From JANWHQ01 sp963775275 (GTDB lineage: Bacteria > Pseudomonadota > Alphaproteobacteria > Caulobacterales > Caulobacteraceae): DNA of 64,000 nucleotides. The stretch is from positions 372,001 through 436,000 of the forward strand of contig CAVZII010000005.1 in NCBI GenBank assembly GCA_963775275.1. The letters are read 5' to 3'. Made by a program: the position numbers and the translations under genes. The stretch's first letter is position 1; the number at the start of each line of letters is the position of its first letter. The notes below the pieces were generated by a model, which saw only the letters and a program-made list of their open reading frames with translations, did not search any database and was not told where the DNA came from. This document shows positions 50,385 to 59,083 of the stretch, piece by piece.

Positions 50385-50869
50385 AGGGCCCGGAGGCCGG
50401 ACTCGGCGACGTCTTCGACCTCGGCCCCGGCATGAGCCTCGTGCTCATCCGAAAGACGCGCGCGCACCCGTCTCAACACGTCGAGCGCCCGCCCGAGCTC
50501 GACCGGATCGATGTCCGACAGGAGCTCCTCGCGCGCCTCGGCGACGATCACGGTCATCCGCTCCATCAGCGGGACGGCCTTGGGCGTGAGCCGGACCTGC
50601 TTGCTGCGCCGGTCGTCGCCGTTGACGGCGCGCTCGATCAGACCCTGGGCCTGCATGGCGTCGAGCTGGCGGGTCAGGGTCGAGGTCTCGATCCCCACCT
50701 GCTCGGCGAGCTGGCGATGACCGACGCCGTGGGGGCTGCGGGAGATCCAGTAGAGCACAGCCCAGGAGGACTTGGTCAGGCCCACGACCTTGAGCCGCTC
50801 ATCGATCCGGATGCGCCAGCGACGGGCGAGCTGGAACACCTCGATGGTGAACTGTTGCTTGAGATCCAT
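50369..50869 (-). CDS. MarR family transcriptional regulator
   Basis: 166 residues, winged helix of the MarR type: WAVLYWISRSPHGVGHRQLA, EQVGIETSTLTRQLDAMQAQ, RAVNGDDRRSKQVRLTPKA. It probably binds DNA as a dimer and responds to a small ligand. The start is ATG 50869 (MDLKQQ). Possible targets are the MFS exporter downstream or its own gene. First clear host-type gene after the phage module. Confidence 0.88.
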   Translation of the reverse strand: MDLKQQFTIEVFQLARRWRIRIDERLKVVGLTKSSWAVLYWISRSPHGVGHRQLAEQVGIETSTLTRQLDAMQAQGLIERAVNGDDRRSKQVRLTPKAVPLMERMTVIVAEAREELLSDIDPVELGRALDVLRRVRARLSDEHEAHAGAEVEDVAESGLRALQAGG

Positions 50870-50883
50870 GGCTGATGCGGCTG

Positions 50884-51084
50884 TCAGGCCTCGACCTCTT
50901 CGCGCGAGCGAAGGTCGACCACGATCCGGGGCCGCGCGCCGGACGAAGCCGCCGCATCGGCCTGGGTGCGGGCGAAGGTGACCGCGCACGCCGATGCGGC
51001 GAAGGCGCCGAGGGTGTGGACCCCCCGCCGGACGATCCAGTCTCCACACTCGAACCCGATTGTTATGGCCTCACCCCTGTGCAT
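50884..51084 (-). CDS. small hypothetical protein upstream of marR
   Basis: 66 residues: EAITIGFECGDWIVRRGVHT, LGAFAASACAVTFARTQADA and PRIVVDLRSRE at the end. It looks like the small one-domain proteins often seen in Caulobacterales, function unknown. It ends 15 bases before the marR start and could be in its operon. Confidence 0.5.
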   Translation of the reverse strand: MHRGEAITIGFECGDWIVRRGVHTLGAFAASACAVTFARTQADAAASSGARPRIVVDLRSREEVEA

Positions 51085-51208
51085 GGCCTTCCGTTCGCAA
51101 CCCGGCCTGAAGGGATGGGGTAGGTATCGGTTCCAACGTGAAGCATTGATCTGGATCAAGGAACGAACCGGCCGGCCACCCCAGATCGGCCGCGGGGGAG
51201 TTCCTGAA

Positions 51209-51403
51209 TTGCTCAAGACCTATACGCTCTACCTTCGCGCCGGCGCGGAAGGCGCCGACACGTTCGAGCCGGTGCTGTGCAGGAGCTCGGGCGAAGCCGT
51301 CACCAGGGCCCTGGACCTTCTGGAGCACCATCCCCAGTACATCGCCGTGGACGTCTTCTTCGGGGACTCGGAGTTGTTCCGCGTGAAGCGCCCGAAGGCA
51401 TAG
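51209..51403 (+). CDS. small hypothetical protein
   Basis: 64 residues: KTYTLYLRAGAEGADTFEPV, LCRSSGEAVTRALDLLEHHP, VDVFFGDSELFRV. TTG start with GGGGGAG about eight bases before it; longer frames upstream carry no similarity. Function unknown. Confidence 0.6.
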   Translation: MLKTYTLYLRAGAEGADTFEPVLCRSSGEAVTRALDLLEHHPQYIAVDVFFGDSELFRVKRPKA

Positions 51404-51464
51404 AGCGAGTTGACACCTCGGCCGCAGGCCCTGAGATCACGCCGAACAACCGATCGGCCGCCCC

Positions 51465-52709
51465 ATGACCGACCACGCCAATGCGGCCAGACCCCGCCGG
51501 GCCGCCACGGTCTTCATCTTCATCACGGTCGTGCTCGATGTCCTGGCCATGGGCATGGTGGTGCCGGTGCTGCCGTCCCTGATCGCGCAGGTGGGCGGCG
51601 TTTCCGGGGCGCACCGGACAGTCATCTTCGGCATCTTCGGCGCCGTGTGGGCGGTGGCGCAGCTGTTCGCCTCGCCCGTCCAGGGCGCGCTGTCGGACCG
51701 GTTCGGACGGCGGCCCGTGATCCTCGCGTCGAACCTCGGAATGGGCGCGAACTACATCCTGATGGCCGTGGCGCCGAACCTGGCGTGGCTGTTCGTCGGA
51801 CGTGTGATCTCGGGCGTGGCGTCCGGCAGCATGACCGCGGCGATGGCCTATCTGGCCGACATCAATCCCCCCGAGAAACGCGCCGCGAGCTTCGGCCTGT
51901 TGAGCGCCGCCTTCGGCCTCGGCTTCGCCATGGGACCGGCGATCGGCGGCCTGCTGGGAGCCTGGGGACCTCGAGCCCCGTTCTGGGCGGCCGCGGCGCT
52001 CAGCCTTCTGAATTTCCTCTACGGCACGTTCGTCCTGCCCGAGTCGCTCCCGCGGGAGCGTCGCGCGCCACTGGATCTCTGGCGGCTCAACCCGGTGGGC
52101 GCGCTGCTGGCGCTGGCGCGCTCGAACCCGGCGCTGACCGGGCTGCTCGCCGTAGGATTCCTGTTCACCCTGGCGTCCCAGGGCCCGAACAACGTGTTCG
52201 TGATCTATGTCCAGGACCGCTATCACTGGACGGTGCAGGACGTGGGCCTGTTGATGACGGCCTTCGGCGTGTGCGGGATGATCGTGCAAGGCGGACTGAT
52301 CCGGCTCGTGGTCCCCAGGCTCGGCGAACGCACGACATTGATCCTGGGCGGCGTAACGCAGGTGGTCGGCCTCACTGTCTTTGGACTGGCGGACACCGGC
52401 GCAAAGTTCTGGCTGGGGCTGCCGATCTTCTGCCTGGGATCCATGGCCGGGCCGTCCTGGTCCGCGATCATGAGCCGGCAAGTCGGACCTTCCGAACAGG
52501 GGCGCCTGGCAGGCGCGATCACCAGCATCAGCTCGATCGTCAGCGTGCTGAGCCCGTTGCTGTTCACCCAGGCCTTCGCCAAGGCGGAGACGCCCGGCGC
52601 CTGGCTGCCTCTCGGCGCCCCGTTCTTCATGTCCGCCGCCCTGATGGCGCTCTGCATGGGTCTTGTGGCCGCAGCCGCGCGCAAACACCCCACGCCTCAG
52701 CGGGCGTAA
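51465..52709 (+). CDS. MFS transporter, TetA/TCR-like
   Basis: 414 residues with twelve predicted TM helices. Signature of the TCR/Tet group: GALSDRFGRRPVIL between helices 2 and 3, MGMVVPVLPSLIAQVGG in helix 1, ARRISG-like VGRVISGVASGS and the central loop near residue 200. It probably exports small toxic compounds in exchange for protons. The MarR gene upstream is a possible regulator. Confidence 0.88.
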   Translation: MTDHANAARPRRAATVFIFITVVLDVLAMGMVVPVLPSLIAQVGGVSGAHRTVIFGIFGAVWAVAQLFASPVQGALSDRFGRRPVILASNLGMGANYILMAVAPNLAWLFVGRVISGVASGSMTAAMAYLADINPPEKRAASFGLLSAAFGLGFAMGPAIGGLLGAWGPRAPFWAAAALSLLNFLYGTFVLPESLPRERRAPLDLWRLNPVGALLALARSNPALTGLLAVGFLFTLASQGPNNVFVIYVQDRYHWTVQDVGLLMTAFGVCGMIVQGGLIRLVVPRLGERTTLILGGVTQVVGLTVFGLADTGAKFWLGLPIFCLGSMAGPSWSAIMSRQVGPSEQGRLAGAITSISSIVSVLSPLLFTQAFAKAETPGAWLPLGAPFFMSAALMALCMGLVAAAARKHPTPQRA

Positions 52710-52751
52710 GGAGGCTGGACCTGTGAACTCAGGACGCCGATAAGGACAAAG

Positions 52752-53822
52752 ATGGGTCCGGCAAGGTTCAGCTCGGTGGTTTCGGGCGCGCTGCGCTGGC
52801 TGTTGCTGCCGTGGTGGCTGGCCCAGGTGTTCTCCGAAGAGAAGTCGTTCCACCCCAATCCGATCCTGGGGAGCCGACGGCTGAACAAGTCGGGCCTCTA
52901 CGTCTGGCGCGCCAGGCTGGCCCACCGGCTGACCCAGGCGCGGCGGCGACGGCTGGAGCCCCTGGTCAGCGCCGCCGAACGGGCCGCCTTCGAGCGGGAC
53001 GGCTATGTGGCCAAGCGCAACTTCCTGCGGCCGGGCCAGTTCGAGGCCCTGGTGAAGGAAGTGGAGGGTTTCGCCGCCGAAGCCGGCGAGTTCAAGGAAG
53101 GTGACGCCATCACCCGGCGCATCCCGCTGAATCGTGAAAACCTCAACAGACTGCCGGCCTGCCGCGAGCTCCTGTCCCAGCCTGCCTGGCGCGGACTGAC
53201 CCGCTATGTCTCCAGCTTCGACGCCGATCCGCTGGTGTTCATCCAGACCATCTTCACCAAGGTGGACGAGGGGCGGACGGATCCGCAGACCTCGATGCAC
53301 ATCGACACCTTCCATCCGACGATGAAGGCGTGGCTGTTCCTGCACGACGTGGAGGAAGAGGACGGGCCGTTCAGCTATGTGCCGGGCTCGCATCGGCGCA
53401 CGCCGCGCCGGGAAGTCTGGGAGCGGCGCAAGAGCATCGAGGGCTCCGATCCCAACACCCAGAAAAAGGGCGGCTCATTCCGCATCGACAAGCACGGGCT
53501 GGCCAAACTCCGCGCCGGCAAGCCCAAGCGCTTCGCCGTTCCGGCCAATACGCTGGTGGTGGGGGACACCTCCGGCTTCCATGCCCGAAGGCCGAGCCTG
53601 CAGCCGACCGCGCGCGTGGAGATCTGGGCCTACAGCCGGCGCAATCCTTTCACCCCGTGGACGCGGATGGACCTCGCCTCGACGCCATTGCTGAATGGCA
53701 ATGCGGCCCGGCTCGGCTGGTGGTTCATGCAGGTGCGGCAGAGGCTCGGCCTTCCCGCGCCCCAGTTCCGAGTGGTCGCGGGCGTGACCGCCGAAACCCC
53801 GCCCGCACCATGGGCGCTTTGA
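52752..53822 (+). CDS. phytanoyl-CoA dioxygenase (PhyH) family protein
   Basis: 356 residues, Fe(II)/2-oxoglutarate oxygenase fold. Metal ligands: His-x-Asp in SMHIDTFHPT (about 183) and distal His in DTSGFHARRP (about 277), followed by the Arg of the oxoglutarate site. N-terminal 60 residues are basic and partly hydrophobic. Substrate unknown. It follows the MFS gene by 42 bases. Confidence 0.85.
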   Translation: MGPARFSSVVSGALRWLLLPWWLAQVFSEEKSFHPNPILGSRRLNKSGLYVWRARLAHRLTQARRRRLEPLVSAAERAAFERDGYVAKRNFLRPGQFEALVKEVEGFAAEAGEFKEGDAITRRIPLNRENLNRLPACRELLSQPAWRGLTRYVSSFDADPLVFIQTIFTKVDEGRTDPQTSMHIDTFHPTMKAWLFLHDVEEEDGPFSYVPGSHRRTPRREVWERRKSIEGSDPNTQKKGGSFRIDKHGLAKLRAGKPKRFAVPANTLVVGDTSGFHARRPSLQPTARVEIWAYSRRNPFTPWTRMDLASTPLLNGNAARLGWWFMQVRQRLGLPAPQFRVVAGVTAETPPAPWAL

Positions 53823-53836
53823 AGTCGAGGCCGACG

Positions 53837-54259
53837 ATGGAGACAACCGGATCAATGCGGTCCGCCCGCGTCCTGGCGGCCGTGTTCGCGGCCGGGGCGG
53901 CGGCCGCCCTGGCGCCCAGCGGGCTCGCTGCGGGCTCCGGCTCCGTCCGTCCGGCGCAGAGCTGCTTCCGCCTGAGCCAGCTGCAGAACACGCGCGCGGA
54001 CGGCCAGCAACGGATCTACGCCCGCGTCGGCGTCAACGATGTCTTTCGGATCGATCTGGCGCACCGCTGCAGCTCGCTGCCATTCGCGACGCACGGCCTG
54101 GTGCTGACGCCGACGGCCGGGCAGGACATGATCTGCGGGCCGCTCGACCTGGACCTGAAGGTGAACGACGGCGCAGGGCTGGAGCCCTGCATGATCAAGA
54201 GCATCACCCGCCTCACTCCCGAGGAGGCCGCGGCCGTCCCGGCCAAGTCCCGGCCGTAG
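53837..54259 (+). CDS. secreted DUF6491-like protein
   Basis: 140 residues (starting at 53837) with a signal peptide ending near residue 37 (GLAAGSGS) and four Cys: QSCFRLSQLQNTRADG, AHRCSSLP, MICGPLDLDL, EPCMIKSI. This matches DUF6491 proteins (periplasmic, unknown function). A second start, ATG 53855, gives a better signal peptide. Next to the PhyH gene on the same strand. Confidence 0.72.
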   Translation: METTGSMRSARVLAAVFAAGAAAALAPSGLAAGSGSVRPAQSCFRLSQLQNTRADGQQRIYARVGVNDVFRIDLAHRCSSLPFATHGLVLTPTAGQDMICGPLDLDLKVNDGAGLEPCMIKSITRLTPEEAAAVPAKSRP

Positions 54260-54266
54260 CGGAGGG

Positions 54267-55064
54267 TCAGGCGCCGACCATCCCGAGCACGTCCTGCATG
54301 GTGTAGAGCCCGGGCGGGCGGCCCGCGACCCAGCGCGCAGCCTCGACCGCGCCCCGGGCGAACAGCGACCGGTCGCGCGCGGAGTGGTGAAGGGTCACGA
54401 TCTCGTCCTCGGCGGCGAAGACCACGCTGTGCTCGCCGACGATGCCGCCCGCCCGCATCACCGAAAAGCCGATGGCGCCCTCGGGCCTGGGGCCCGTCAG
54501 GCCGTCGCGGGCGCGCTGGGATACAGCGGAAAGGTCCACGCCCCTCCCCCGCGCCGCAGCCTCGCCGAGCATGAGCGCCGTGCCGGAAGGCGCGTCGACC
54601 TTGCGTCGGTGATGCGCCTCGAAAACCTCGATGTCGTAGTCGCGGGCCGCAAGGGCGGCGGAGGCCTGGGCGACGAGCCCCAGAAGCAGGTTCACGCCCA
54701 GGGAATAGTTCCCCGACTTGACGATCGCGATGTCTTCAGCCGCGCGCCGGATGAGCGCTTCGTCCTCATCCGAGAACCCGGTCGATCCTACGACCAGGCG
54801 GATGTCGGACCGCTCGGCCGCGAGCGCGGCCAGGGCCACGGACGCCTGGGCGGAGGAGAAGTCGATCACGACCTCGGCCGCCACGAGGGCCTCCTGCGCT
54901 GAAACGAGCCGGCGGCCCGCGCAGTCCGCTCCCACACTTTCCGGCCGGTCGAACAGGGCGACGAGCTCGAAGTCCGGCCGCGCCTCCAGGATCTGCGCGA
55001 CCGTTCGCCCCATGCGCCCGAGGGCGCCGGCGAGCGCGACCTTGATGGAGGGGGATTCAGCCAT
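54267..55064 (-). CDS. dapB: 4-hydroxy-tetrahydrodipicolinate reductase
   Basis: NAD(P)H-dependent step of lysine and diaminopimelate synthesis, needed for peptidoglycan. 265 residues, normal length: nucleotide loop ALAGALGRMGRTV (Gly-Ala-Leu in place of the common Gly-Ala-Ala), VIDFSSAQAS, GSTGF, KSGNYSLGVN, catalytic EAHHRRKVDAPSGTAL and GEHSVVFA. ATG 55064. Single-gene unit between convergent and divergent neighbours. Confidence 0.95.
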   Translation of the reverse strand: MAESPSIKVALAGALGRMGRTVAQILEARPDFELVALFDRPESVGADCAGRRLVSAQEALVAAEVVIDFSSAQASVALAALAAERSDIRLVVGSTGFSDEDEALIRRAAEDIAIVKSGNYSLGVNLLLGLVAQASAALAARDYDIEVFEAHHRRKVDAPSGTALMLGEAAARGRGVDLSAVSQRARDGLTGPRPEGAIGFSVMRAGGIVGEHSVVFAAEDEIVTLHHSARDRSLFARGAVEAARWVAGRPPGLYTMQDVLGMVGA

Positions 55065-55121
55065 GGCCGCGGACCTTAGCGGCGGCGCGGCCCCGCGCAA
55101 AGCCGGCGGCGCCGAGGCCGT

Positions 55122-55826
55122 TCAGGGCTTGCTCAGGCTGGCCTCGTTGGTCCGCCCGTCGTCCGGCTTCTGCTTGCGACGGATCTTGGCCAGGAGCTGG
55201 GAGGCCTCCCACTTGCGTCCCCGATCAGCGAGCTCGCACCCGGGGCGCGGCGGCGCGGCAAGCGCCCGCTCCAAGGCCCTGATCGCGCCCGGCGCATCTT
55301 CCTGGCGGTAGAGGTAGTCGGCATAGAAGTAGTTGGCGTCCAGGCCATCCGGATCGGCGGCGAGCGCCTTCTCGAAATAGACGCGCGCCTTGCGCGGGTC
55401 CCCGAAGCTCAGGGGGAACCCGGGAACCTGGGCGTAGAGCGAGCCCAGATTGGCGTATATGGACCCCGGCCCGATCGCGTCGGGATCCATCCTGGCCGCC
55501 CGCTCCAGCAGATGCCTGGCCGATCGGACAAGCTCGAGCGACTTCAGGTCATGCAGGGCGTCGGCTTCACTCAGGATGGCCAGGGCTTGCCAGGCCAGCG
55601 GCTGGGCGCGTTCTGGATACTGGGCGGCGAGCGCGCTCGCCCGGGACGCCAGAGCCCGGGCTTCAGCCGCCTCGGCATGGGGGTCGCGGATTTCGTAGTT
55701 GACGTGCGCCCACGTCTTGGCGAGCGAGCCCATCTGGGACTGGAATCCGCCCTGATCGGCGGCCTGGGCGGCGCCGAACAACACGAACGAGGTCACGATG
55801 GCGGCGGCCAGGGTCCTGGGCGTCAT
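55122..55826 (-). CDS. secreted TPR-repeat protein
   Basis: 234 residues: signal peptide (1-22, ending AQAAD), then helical repeats (ASALAAQYPERAQPLAWQAL, LLERAARMDPDAIGPGSIYA, RKARVYFEKALAADPDGLDA, APGAIRALERALAAPP). A periplasmic scaffold role is likely. The start is ATG 55826; the upstream in-frame start adds a non-conserved leader. Confidence 0.8.
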   Translation of the reverse strand: MTPRTLAAAIVTSFVLFGAAQAADQGGFQSQMGSLAKTWAHVNYEIRDPHAEAAEARALASRASALAAQYPERAQPLAWQALAILSEADALHDLKSLELVRSARHLLERAARMDPDAIGPGSIYANLGSLYAQVPGFPLSFGDPRKARVYFEKALAADPDGLDANYFYADYLYRQEDAPGAIRALERALAAPPRPGCELADRGRKWEASQLLAKIRRKQKPDDGRTNEASLSKP

Positions 55827-55925
55827 GAAAACACTTCGAGGCAACGAGGAACGGCTAGGCTGCAAGTAAGGCGCCGAGGCGGCGGCAAACAGGCGCGCAA
55901 GTGACGGCGAAGGCGGGATGGGAGG

Positions 55926-56786
55926 CTAGGTCGGACCCGGCGAAGCGGCCGGAAACGTCTGCAGCCCGATGATGAAGAACTCGGTCGCCTCAGCGGCGCG
56001 GAACTCGGCGGACTCGCCGGGCTCGAAGCGAAGCGCGGCGTGGGGCTCATATTCCTCGCCCTGCACGGCACCTCGGCCGGCTCGAACGAAGACCAGACGG
56101 CGATCCGCCGAGGCCTCCAGCCGCCAGAGGCCATCCGCCGGAACCGAGACGAACTGCAGCTCAGGCCCGACATCCGAGAACCGCCCAAGCGACTTTCGGC
56201 GCACGCCCGCGAAGGCCGCGTCGTCGCGCCAGGCGAACGCCTCGGGATCCAGCAGGATCGGCGACTTGGCGCGCGGACGCGGATAGTCGATCGGCGCCCC
56301 TGTCACGTGGCGCCAGATCGCCTCGTAGGCGTCGAGGTTCGTCCTGCCCCCTCCCGACGTCCGCTTGAACACGCCGCCTTCGAACACGCCGTCGCGGGCG
56401 AGCTCGGCCCGCGCCTCGCGCATCTGCCGCGCGCTGAGATAGCCCTGGCCGCTGGCGCCGCCGACCTGGAGGACCAGGGTCAGGCGATCGGGGCCGCCCT
56501 CCTGCGGGCCGTAAGGAACGCCCTCGGGGAAGTAACCGACCTCGCCTTCGTTCAGGCGCGAATTCTTGCCGATCGGGATCGAGCCGTGAAGGCACAGGCG
56601 GACCTGATCCCAGGCGTGCCGGTGGCGCGGCGAGAAGTAGTCGGCGCCCTCGTTGGCCATCACCCAGGCGAAGTTGTCGGGCCGGCCCTCCTCTCCCTCG
56701 AACAGCACCTTGTGCGCCATGCGCCCCTGGCGGTGCGCGGCGAGGTTCTCGCCCCAGGGCATGCGTTCGGCGTGGACGATCTGCAT
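55926..56786 (-). CDS. cupin domain protein
   Basis: 286 residues with two cupin-like halves. First half: ADYFSPRHRHAWDQVRLCLH, then GEVGYFPEGVPYGPQ, with metal-ligand His residues. Second half (about 190-280) is more degenerate (GLWRLEASADRRLVFVRAGR, RFEPGESAEF). Function unknown; it could be a metal-dependent dioxygenase or sensor. Divergent from argG; start ATG 56786. Confidence 0.75.
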   Translation of the reverse strand: MQIVHAERMPWGENLAAHRQGRMAHKVLFEGEEGRPDNFAWVMANEGADYFSPRHRHAWDQVRLCLHGSIPIGKNSRLNEGEVGYFPEGVPYGPQEGGPDRLTLVLQVGGASGQGYLSARQMREARAELARDGVFEGGVFKRTSGGGRTNLDAYEAIWRHVTGAPIDYPRPRAKSPILLDPEAFAWRDDAAFAGVRRKSLGRFSDVGPELQFVSVPADGLWRLEASADRRLVFVRAGRGAVQGEEYEPHAALRFEPGESAEFRAAEATEFFIIGLQTFPAASPGPT

Positions 56787-56904
56787 GGTTTGAAGATAGC
56801 TCGCCCCAGGGGTGGCTGCACCCCCGGCGAAGCCGGCCCCTTGAACCTTGGGCCCATAGGCCCTTAAAGGCCGCGTCCCAGTCCACACGCGGAAGCACAG
56901 CTCC

Positions 56905-58137
56905 ATGGCCGATCAGCCGGCGCCCAAGAAGGTCGTCCTCGCCTACTCCGGCGGCCTCGACACCTCCATCATCCTGAAGTGGCTGCAGGAGACCTACGGC
57001 TGCGAGGTGGTGACCTTCACCGCCGACCTCGGCCAGGGCGAGGAGCTGGGCCCCGCGCGCGACAAGGCGCTGCTGTTGGGCATCAAGCCCGAGAACATCT
57101 TCATCGAGGACCTGCGCGAGGAATTCGTGCGGGACTACGTGTTCCCGATGTTCCGGGCCAACGCCCTCTATGAGGGCCAGTACCTGCTCGGCACCTCGAT
57201 CGCCCGGCCGCTGATCGCCAAGACCCAGATCGACATCGCCCGCAAGGTCGGCGCCGATGCAGTGAGCCATGGCTCGACCGGCAAGGGCAACGACCAGGTC
57301 CGCTACGAGGTGGCCTATTACGCCCTCGAGCCCGACATCACGATCATCGCCCCATGGCGGGAATGGAGCTTCGCCAGCCGCGAGGCCCTGATCGACTTCG
57401 CCGAGCAGCACCAGATCCCGATCCCCAAGGACAAGCGCGGCGAGGCGCCCTTCTCGGTGGACGCGAACCTGCTGCACTCCTCCTCGGAGGGGAAGGTGCT
57501 GGAGGACCCGGCCGTCGAGCCGCCTGAGTTCGTCTACCAGCGCACCATCTCGCCCGAGGCGGCGCCGGACAAGGCGACGGTGATCTCCATCGACTTCGAG
57601 CGAGGCGACCCGGTCGCCGTCGACGGGGAGCCCCTGAGCCCGGCGGCGCTGCTCACGCGGCTGAACCAGCTCGGTCACGACAACGGCATCGGGCGGCTGG
57701 ACCTGGTGGAGAACCGGTTCGTCGGGATGAAGTCGCGGGGCGTCTACGAGACGCCGGGCGGGACGATCCTTCTGGCCGCCCACCGGGGGATCGAATCGAT
57801 CACGCTCGACCGCGGCGCCGCCCATCTGAAGGACGAGCTGATGCCCCGCTATGCGGAGCTGATCTACAACGGCTTCTGGTTCTCGCCCGAGCGCGAGATG
57901 CTGCAGGCGCTGATCGACGAGAGCCAGAAGCTGGTCACCGGCCGGGTGCGGGTGAAGCTCTACAAGGGCAACGCTACAGTGATCGGCCGCGAAAGCCGCT
58001 ACTCGCTCTACGACCAGGAGCTGGTCACCTTCGAAGAGGGCAAGACCGCCTACGATCAGCGCGACGCGGCCGGCTTCATCAAGCTGAACGCGCTTCGCCT
58101 GAGGGTGCGCGCGAACCGGGACCGCCGGCCGGTCTAG
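56905..58137 (+). CDS. argG: argininosuccinate synthase
   Basis: Joins citrulline and aspartate with ATP in arginine synthesis. 410 residues, full length: P-loop VLAYSGGLDTS, GQGEELGPARDKAL, DAVSHGSTGKGNDQVRYE, APWREW, LLHSSSEGKVLEDP, KSRGVYETPGG and EREMLQALIDESQ. ATG 56905. No other arg genes nearby. Confidence 0.97.
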   Translation: MADQPAPKKVVLAYSGGLDTSIILKWLQETYGCEVVTFTADLGQGEELGPARDKALLLGIKPENIFIEDLREEFVRDYVFPMFRANALYEGQYLLGTSIARPLIAKTQIDIARKVGADAVSHGSTGKGNDQVRYEVAYYALEPDITIIAPWREWSFASREALIDFAEQHQIPIPKDKRGEAPFSVDANLLHSSSEGKVLEDPAVEPPEFVYQRTISPEAAPDKATVISIDFERGDPVAVDGEPLSPAALLTRLNQLGHDNGIGRLDLVENRFVGMKSRGVYETPGGTILLAAHRGIESITLDRGAAHLKDELMPRYAELIYNGFWFSPEREMLQALIDESQKLVTGRVRVKLYKGNATVIGRESRYSLYDQELVTFEEGKTAYDQRDAAGFIKLNALRLRVRANRDRRPV

Positions 58138-58518
58138 GTGGCGATCGTGAGATGGCGGCCTCGGCTGCGAACTTCTGATCCAAACCGAATCACTGCAGGT
58201 CCTATCGATTCCGAAGTTCGATCGCTTGCAAATGCGCTGGCGAACTTCGGAATGGACACAGGCGAGGTTGGTTCCTGGTCGACGCCGGCTGCTTATCGCG
58301 GACGCACGCAGTCGCGCCTGTGAACGCCTCAGACGCCGCGAAGGAGGGGCGCCTCTCGTGGGAAGCTGGGAGCTTTGACGGGGACTTCGGCTTTCCGGTC
58401 CTTCAACCCGACGTGCGCATGAGTTCTCCCCCGCCAGATGACAAACCCGTAAGGTGACGCCCACGCTTGGCGGGCGCATCCTCCATCCTCGGGGAGGCTG
58501 ACGGAGGAGGACCGTCCC
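58138..58518. repeat. intergenic region with degraded GCGAACTTC palindromes
   Basis: Holds GCGAACTTCTGATCCAAACC (about 58168-58187), then ATTCCGAAGTTCG (58209-58221) and GCGAACTTCGGAAT (58241-58254). These are pieces of the first two palindromes in the array at 49213-49378, here without CTAG ends. No gene is supported in the interval. Confidence 0.7.
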
Positions 58519-59010
58519 ATGACCTGGAAGTCCGCAGGGCTCGCCGCCCTGGCGGCCGTTGCGCTTGCCGCGCCGGCTGCGGCGTCGACCCACGTCGATT
58601 CCCCGAGCTGTCCCGACGCGGATCGAGCCGAGCGCGCCGCCGAGGCGCTGGAGGCCAGGGCCGAGGCGCTCGACGCGCGGCTGGAAGCGCTGGACGGAAA
58701 GGTCGAAGCGCTGGACGACGTCCTGGCCGCCCAGGCCGACGCGCGCCAGGCGGCGCTCGAGGAGGCGAAGCAGAAGGTCGAGGACGCGGTCCGCCAGGCC
58801 GGCCTCACCCCCGAGCAGATCGACGCCCTGGTGAGCCGCGCGATCGCACAAGCCAATGCCAAGGGCGAGGCCAGCGCCCGCGCCGCCCAGGAGGCCAGGC
58901 GCTCGATCGACGCGCTGCGCCGGCAGATGGACCTGCTGAGGATCCAACTGCACGCCCTGCATTCGGTCGACGCGGACCGTTCCGCGGACCGCGCGGACGG
59001 CCACGGCTGA
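58519..59010 (+). CDS. secreted coiled-coil protein
   Basis: 163 residues: signal peptide (1-23, ending PAAAS), then heptads ALEARAEALDARLEALDGKV and LEEAKQKVEDAVRQAG, and a Arg/Ala-rich helix (ARRSIDALRRQMDLLRIQLH). Likely a periplasmic helical rod; function unknown. ACGGAGGAGG precedes the ATG. Confidence 0.7.
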   Translation: MTWKSAGLAALAAVALAAPAAASTHVDSPSCPDADRAERAAEALEARAEALDARLEALDGKVEALDDVLAAQADARQAALEEAKQKVEDAVRQAGLTPEQIDALVSRAIAQANAKGEASARAAQEARRSIDALRRQMDLLRIQLHALHSVDADRSADRADGHG

Positions 59011-59083
59011 CGGCCCTCAGCTCTCCCTGCCCAATCGGCGGCGGGTCGGCTAACCTTGGCGGTCGAGCGTCCAAGGAGGCCGC

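Noticed and set aside
17400..50400. Prophage attachment sites or tRNA integration target
   Set aside because: No tRNA gene, integrase or matching direct repeat could be found at the module edges by eye.
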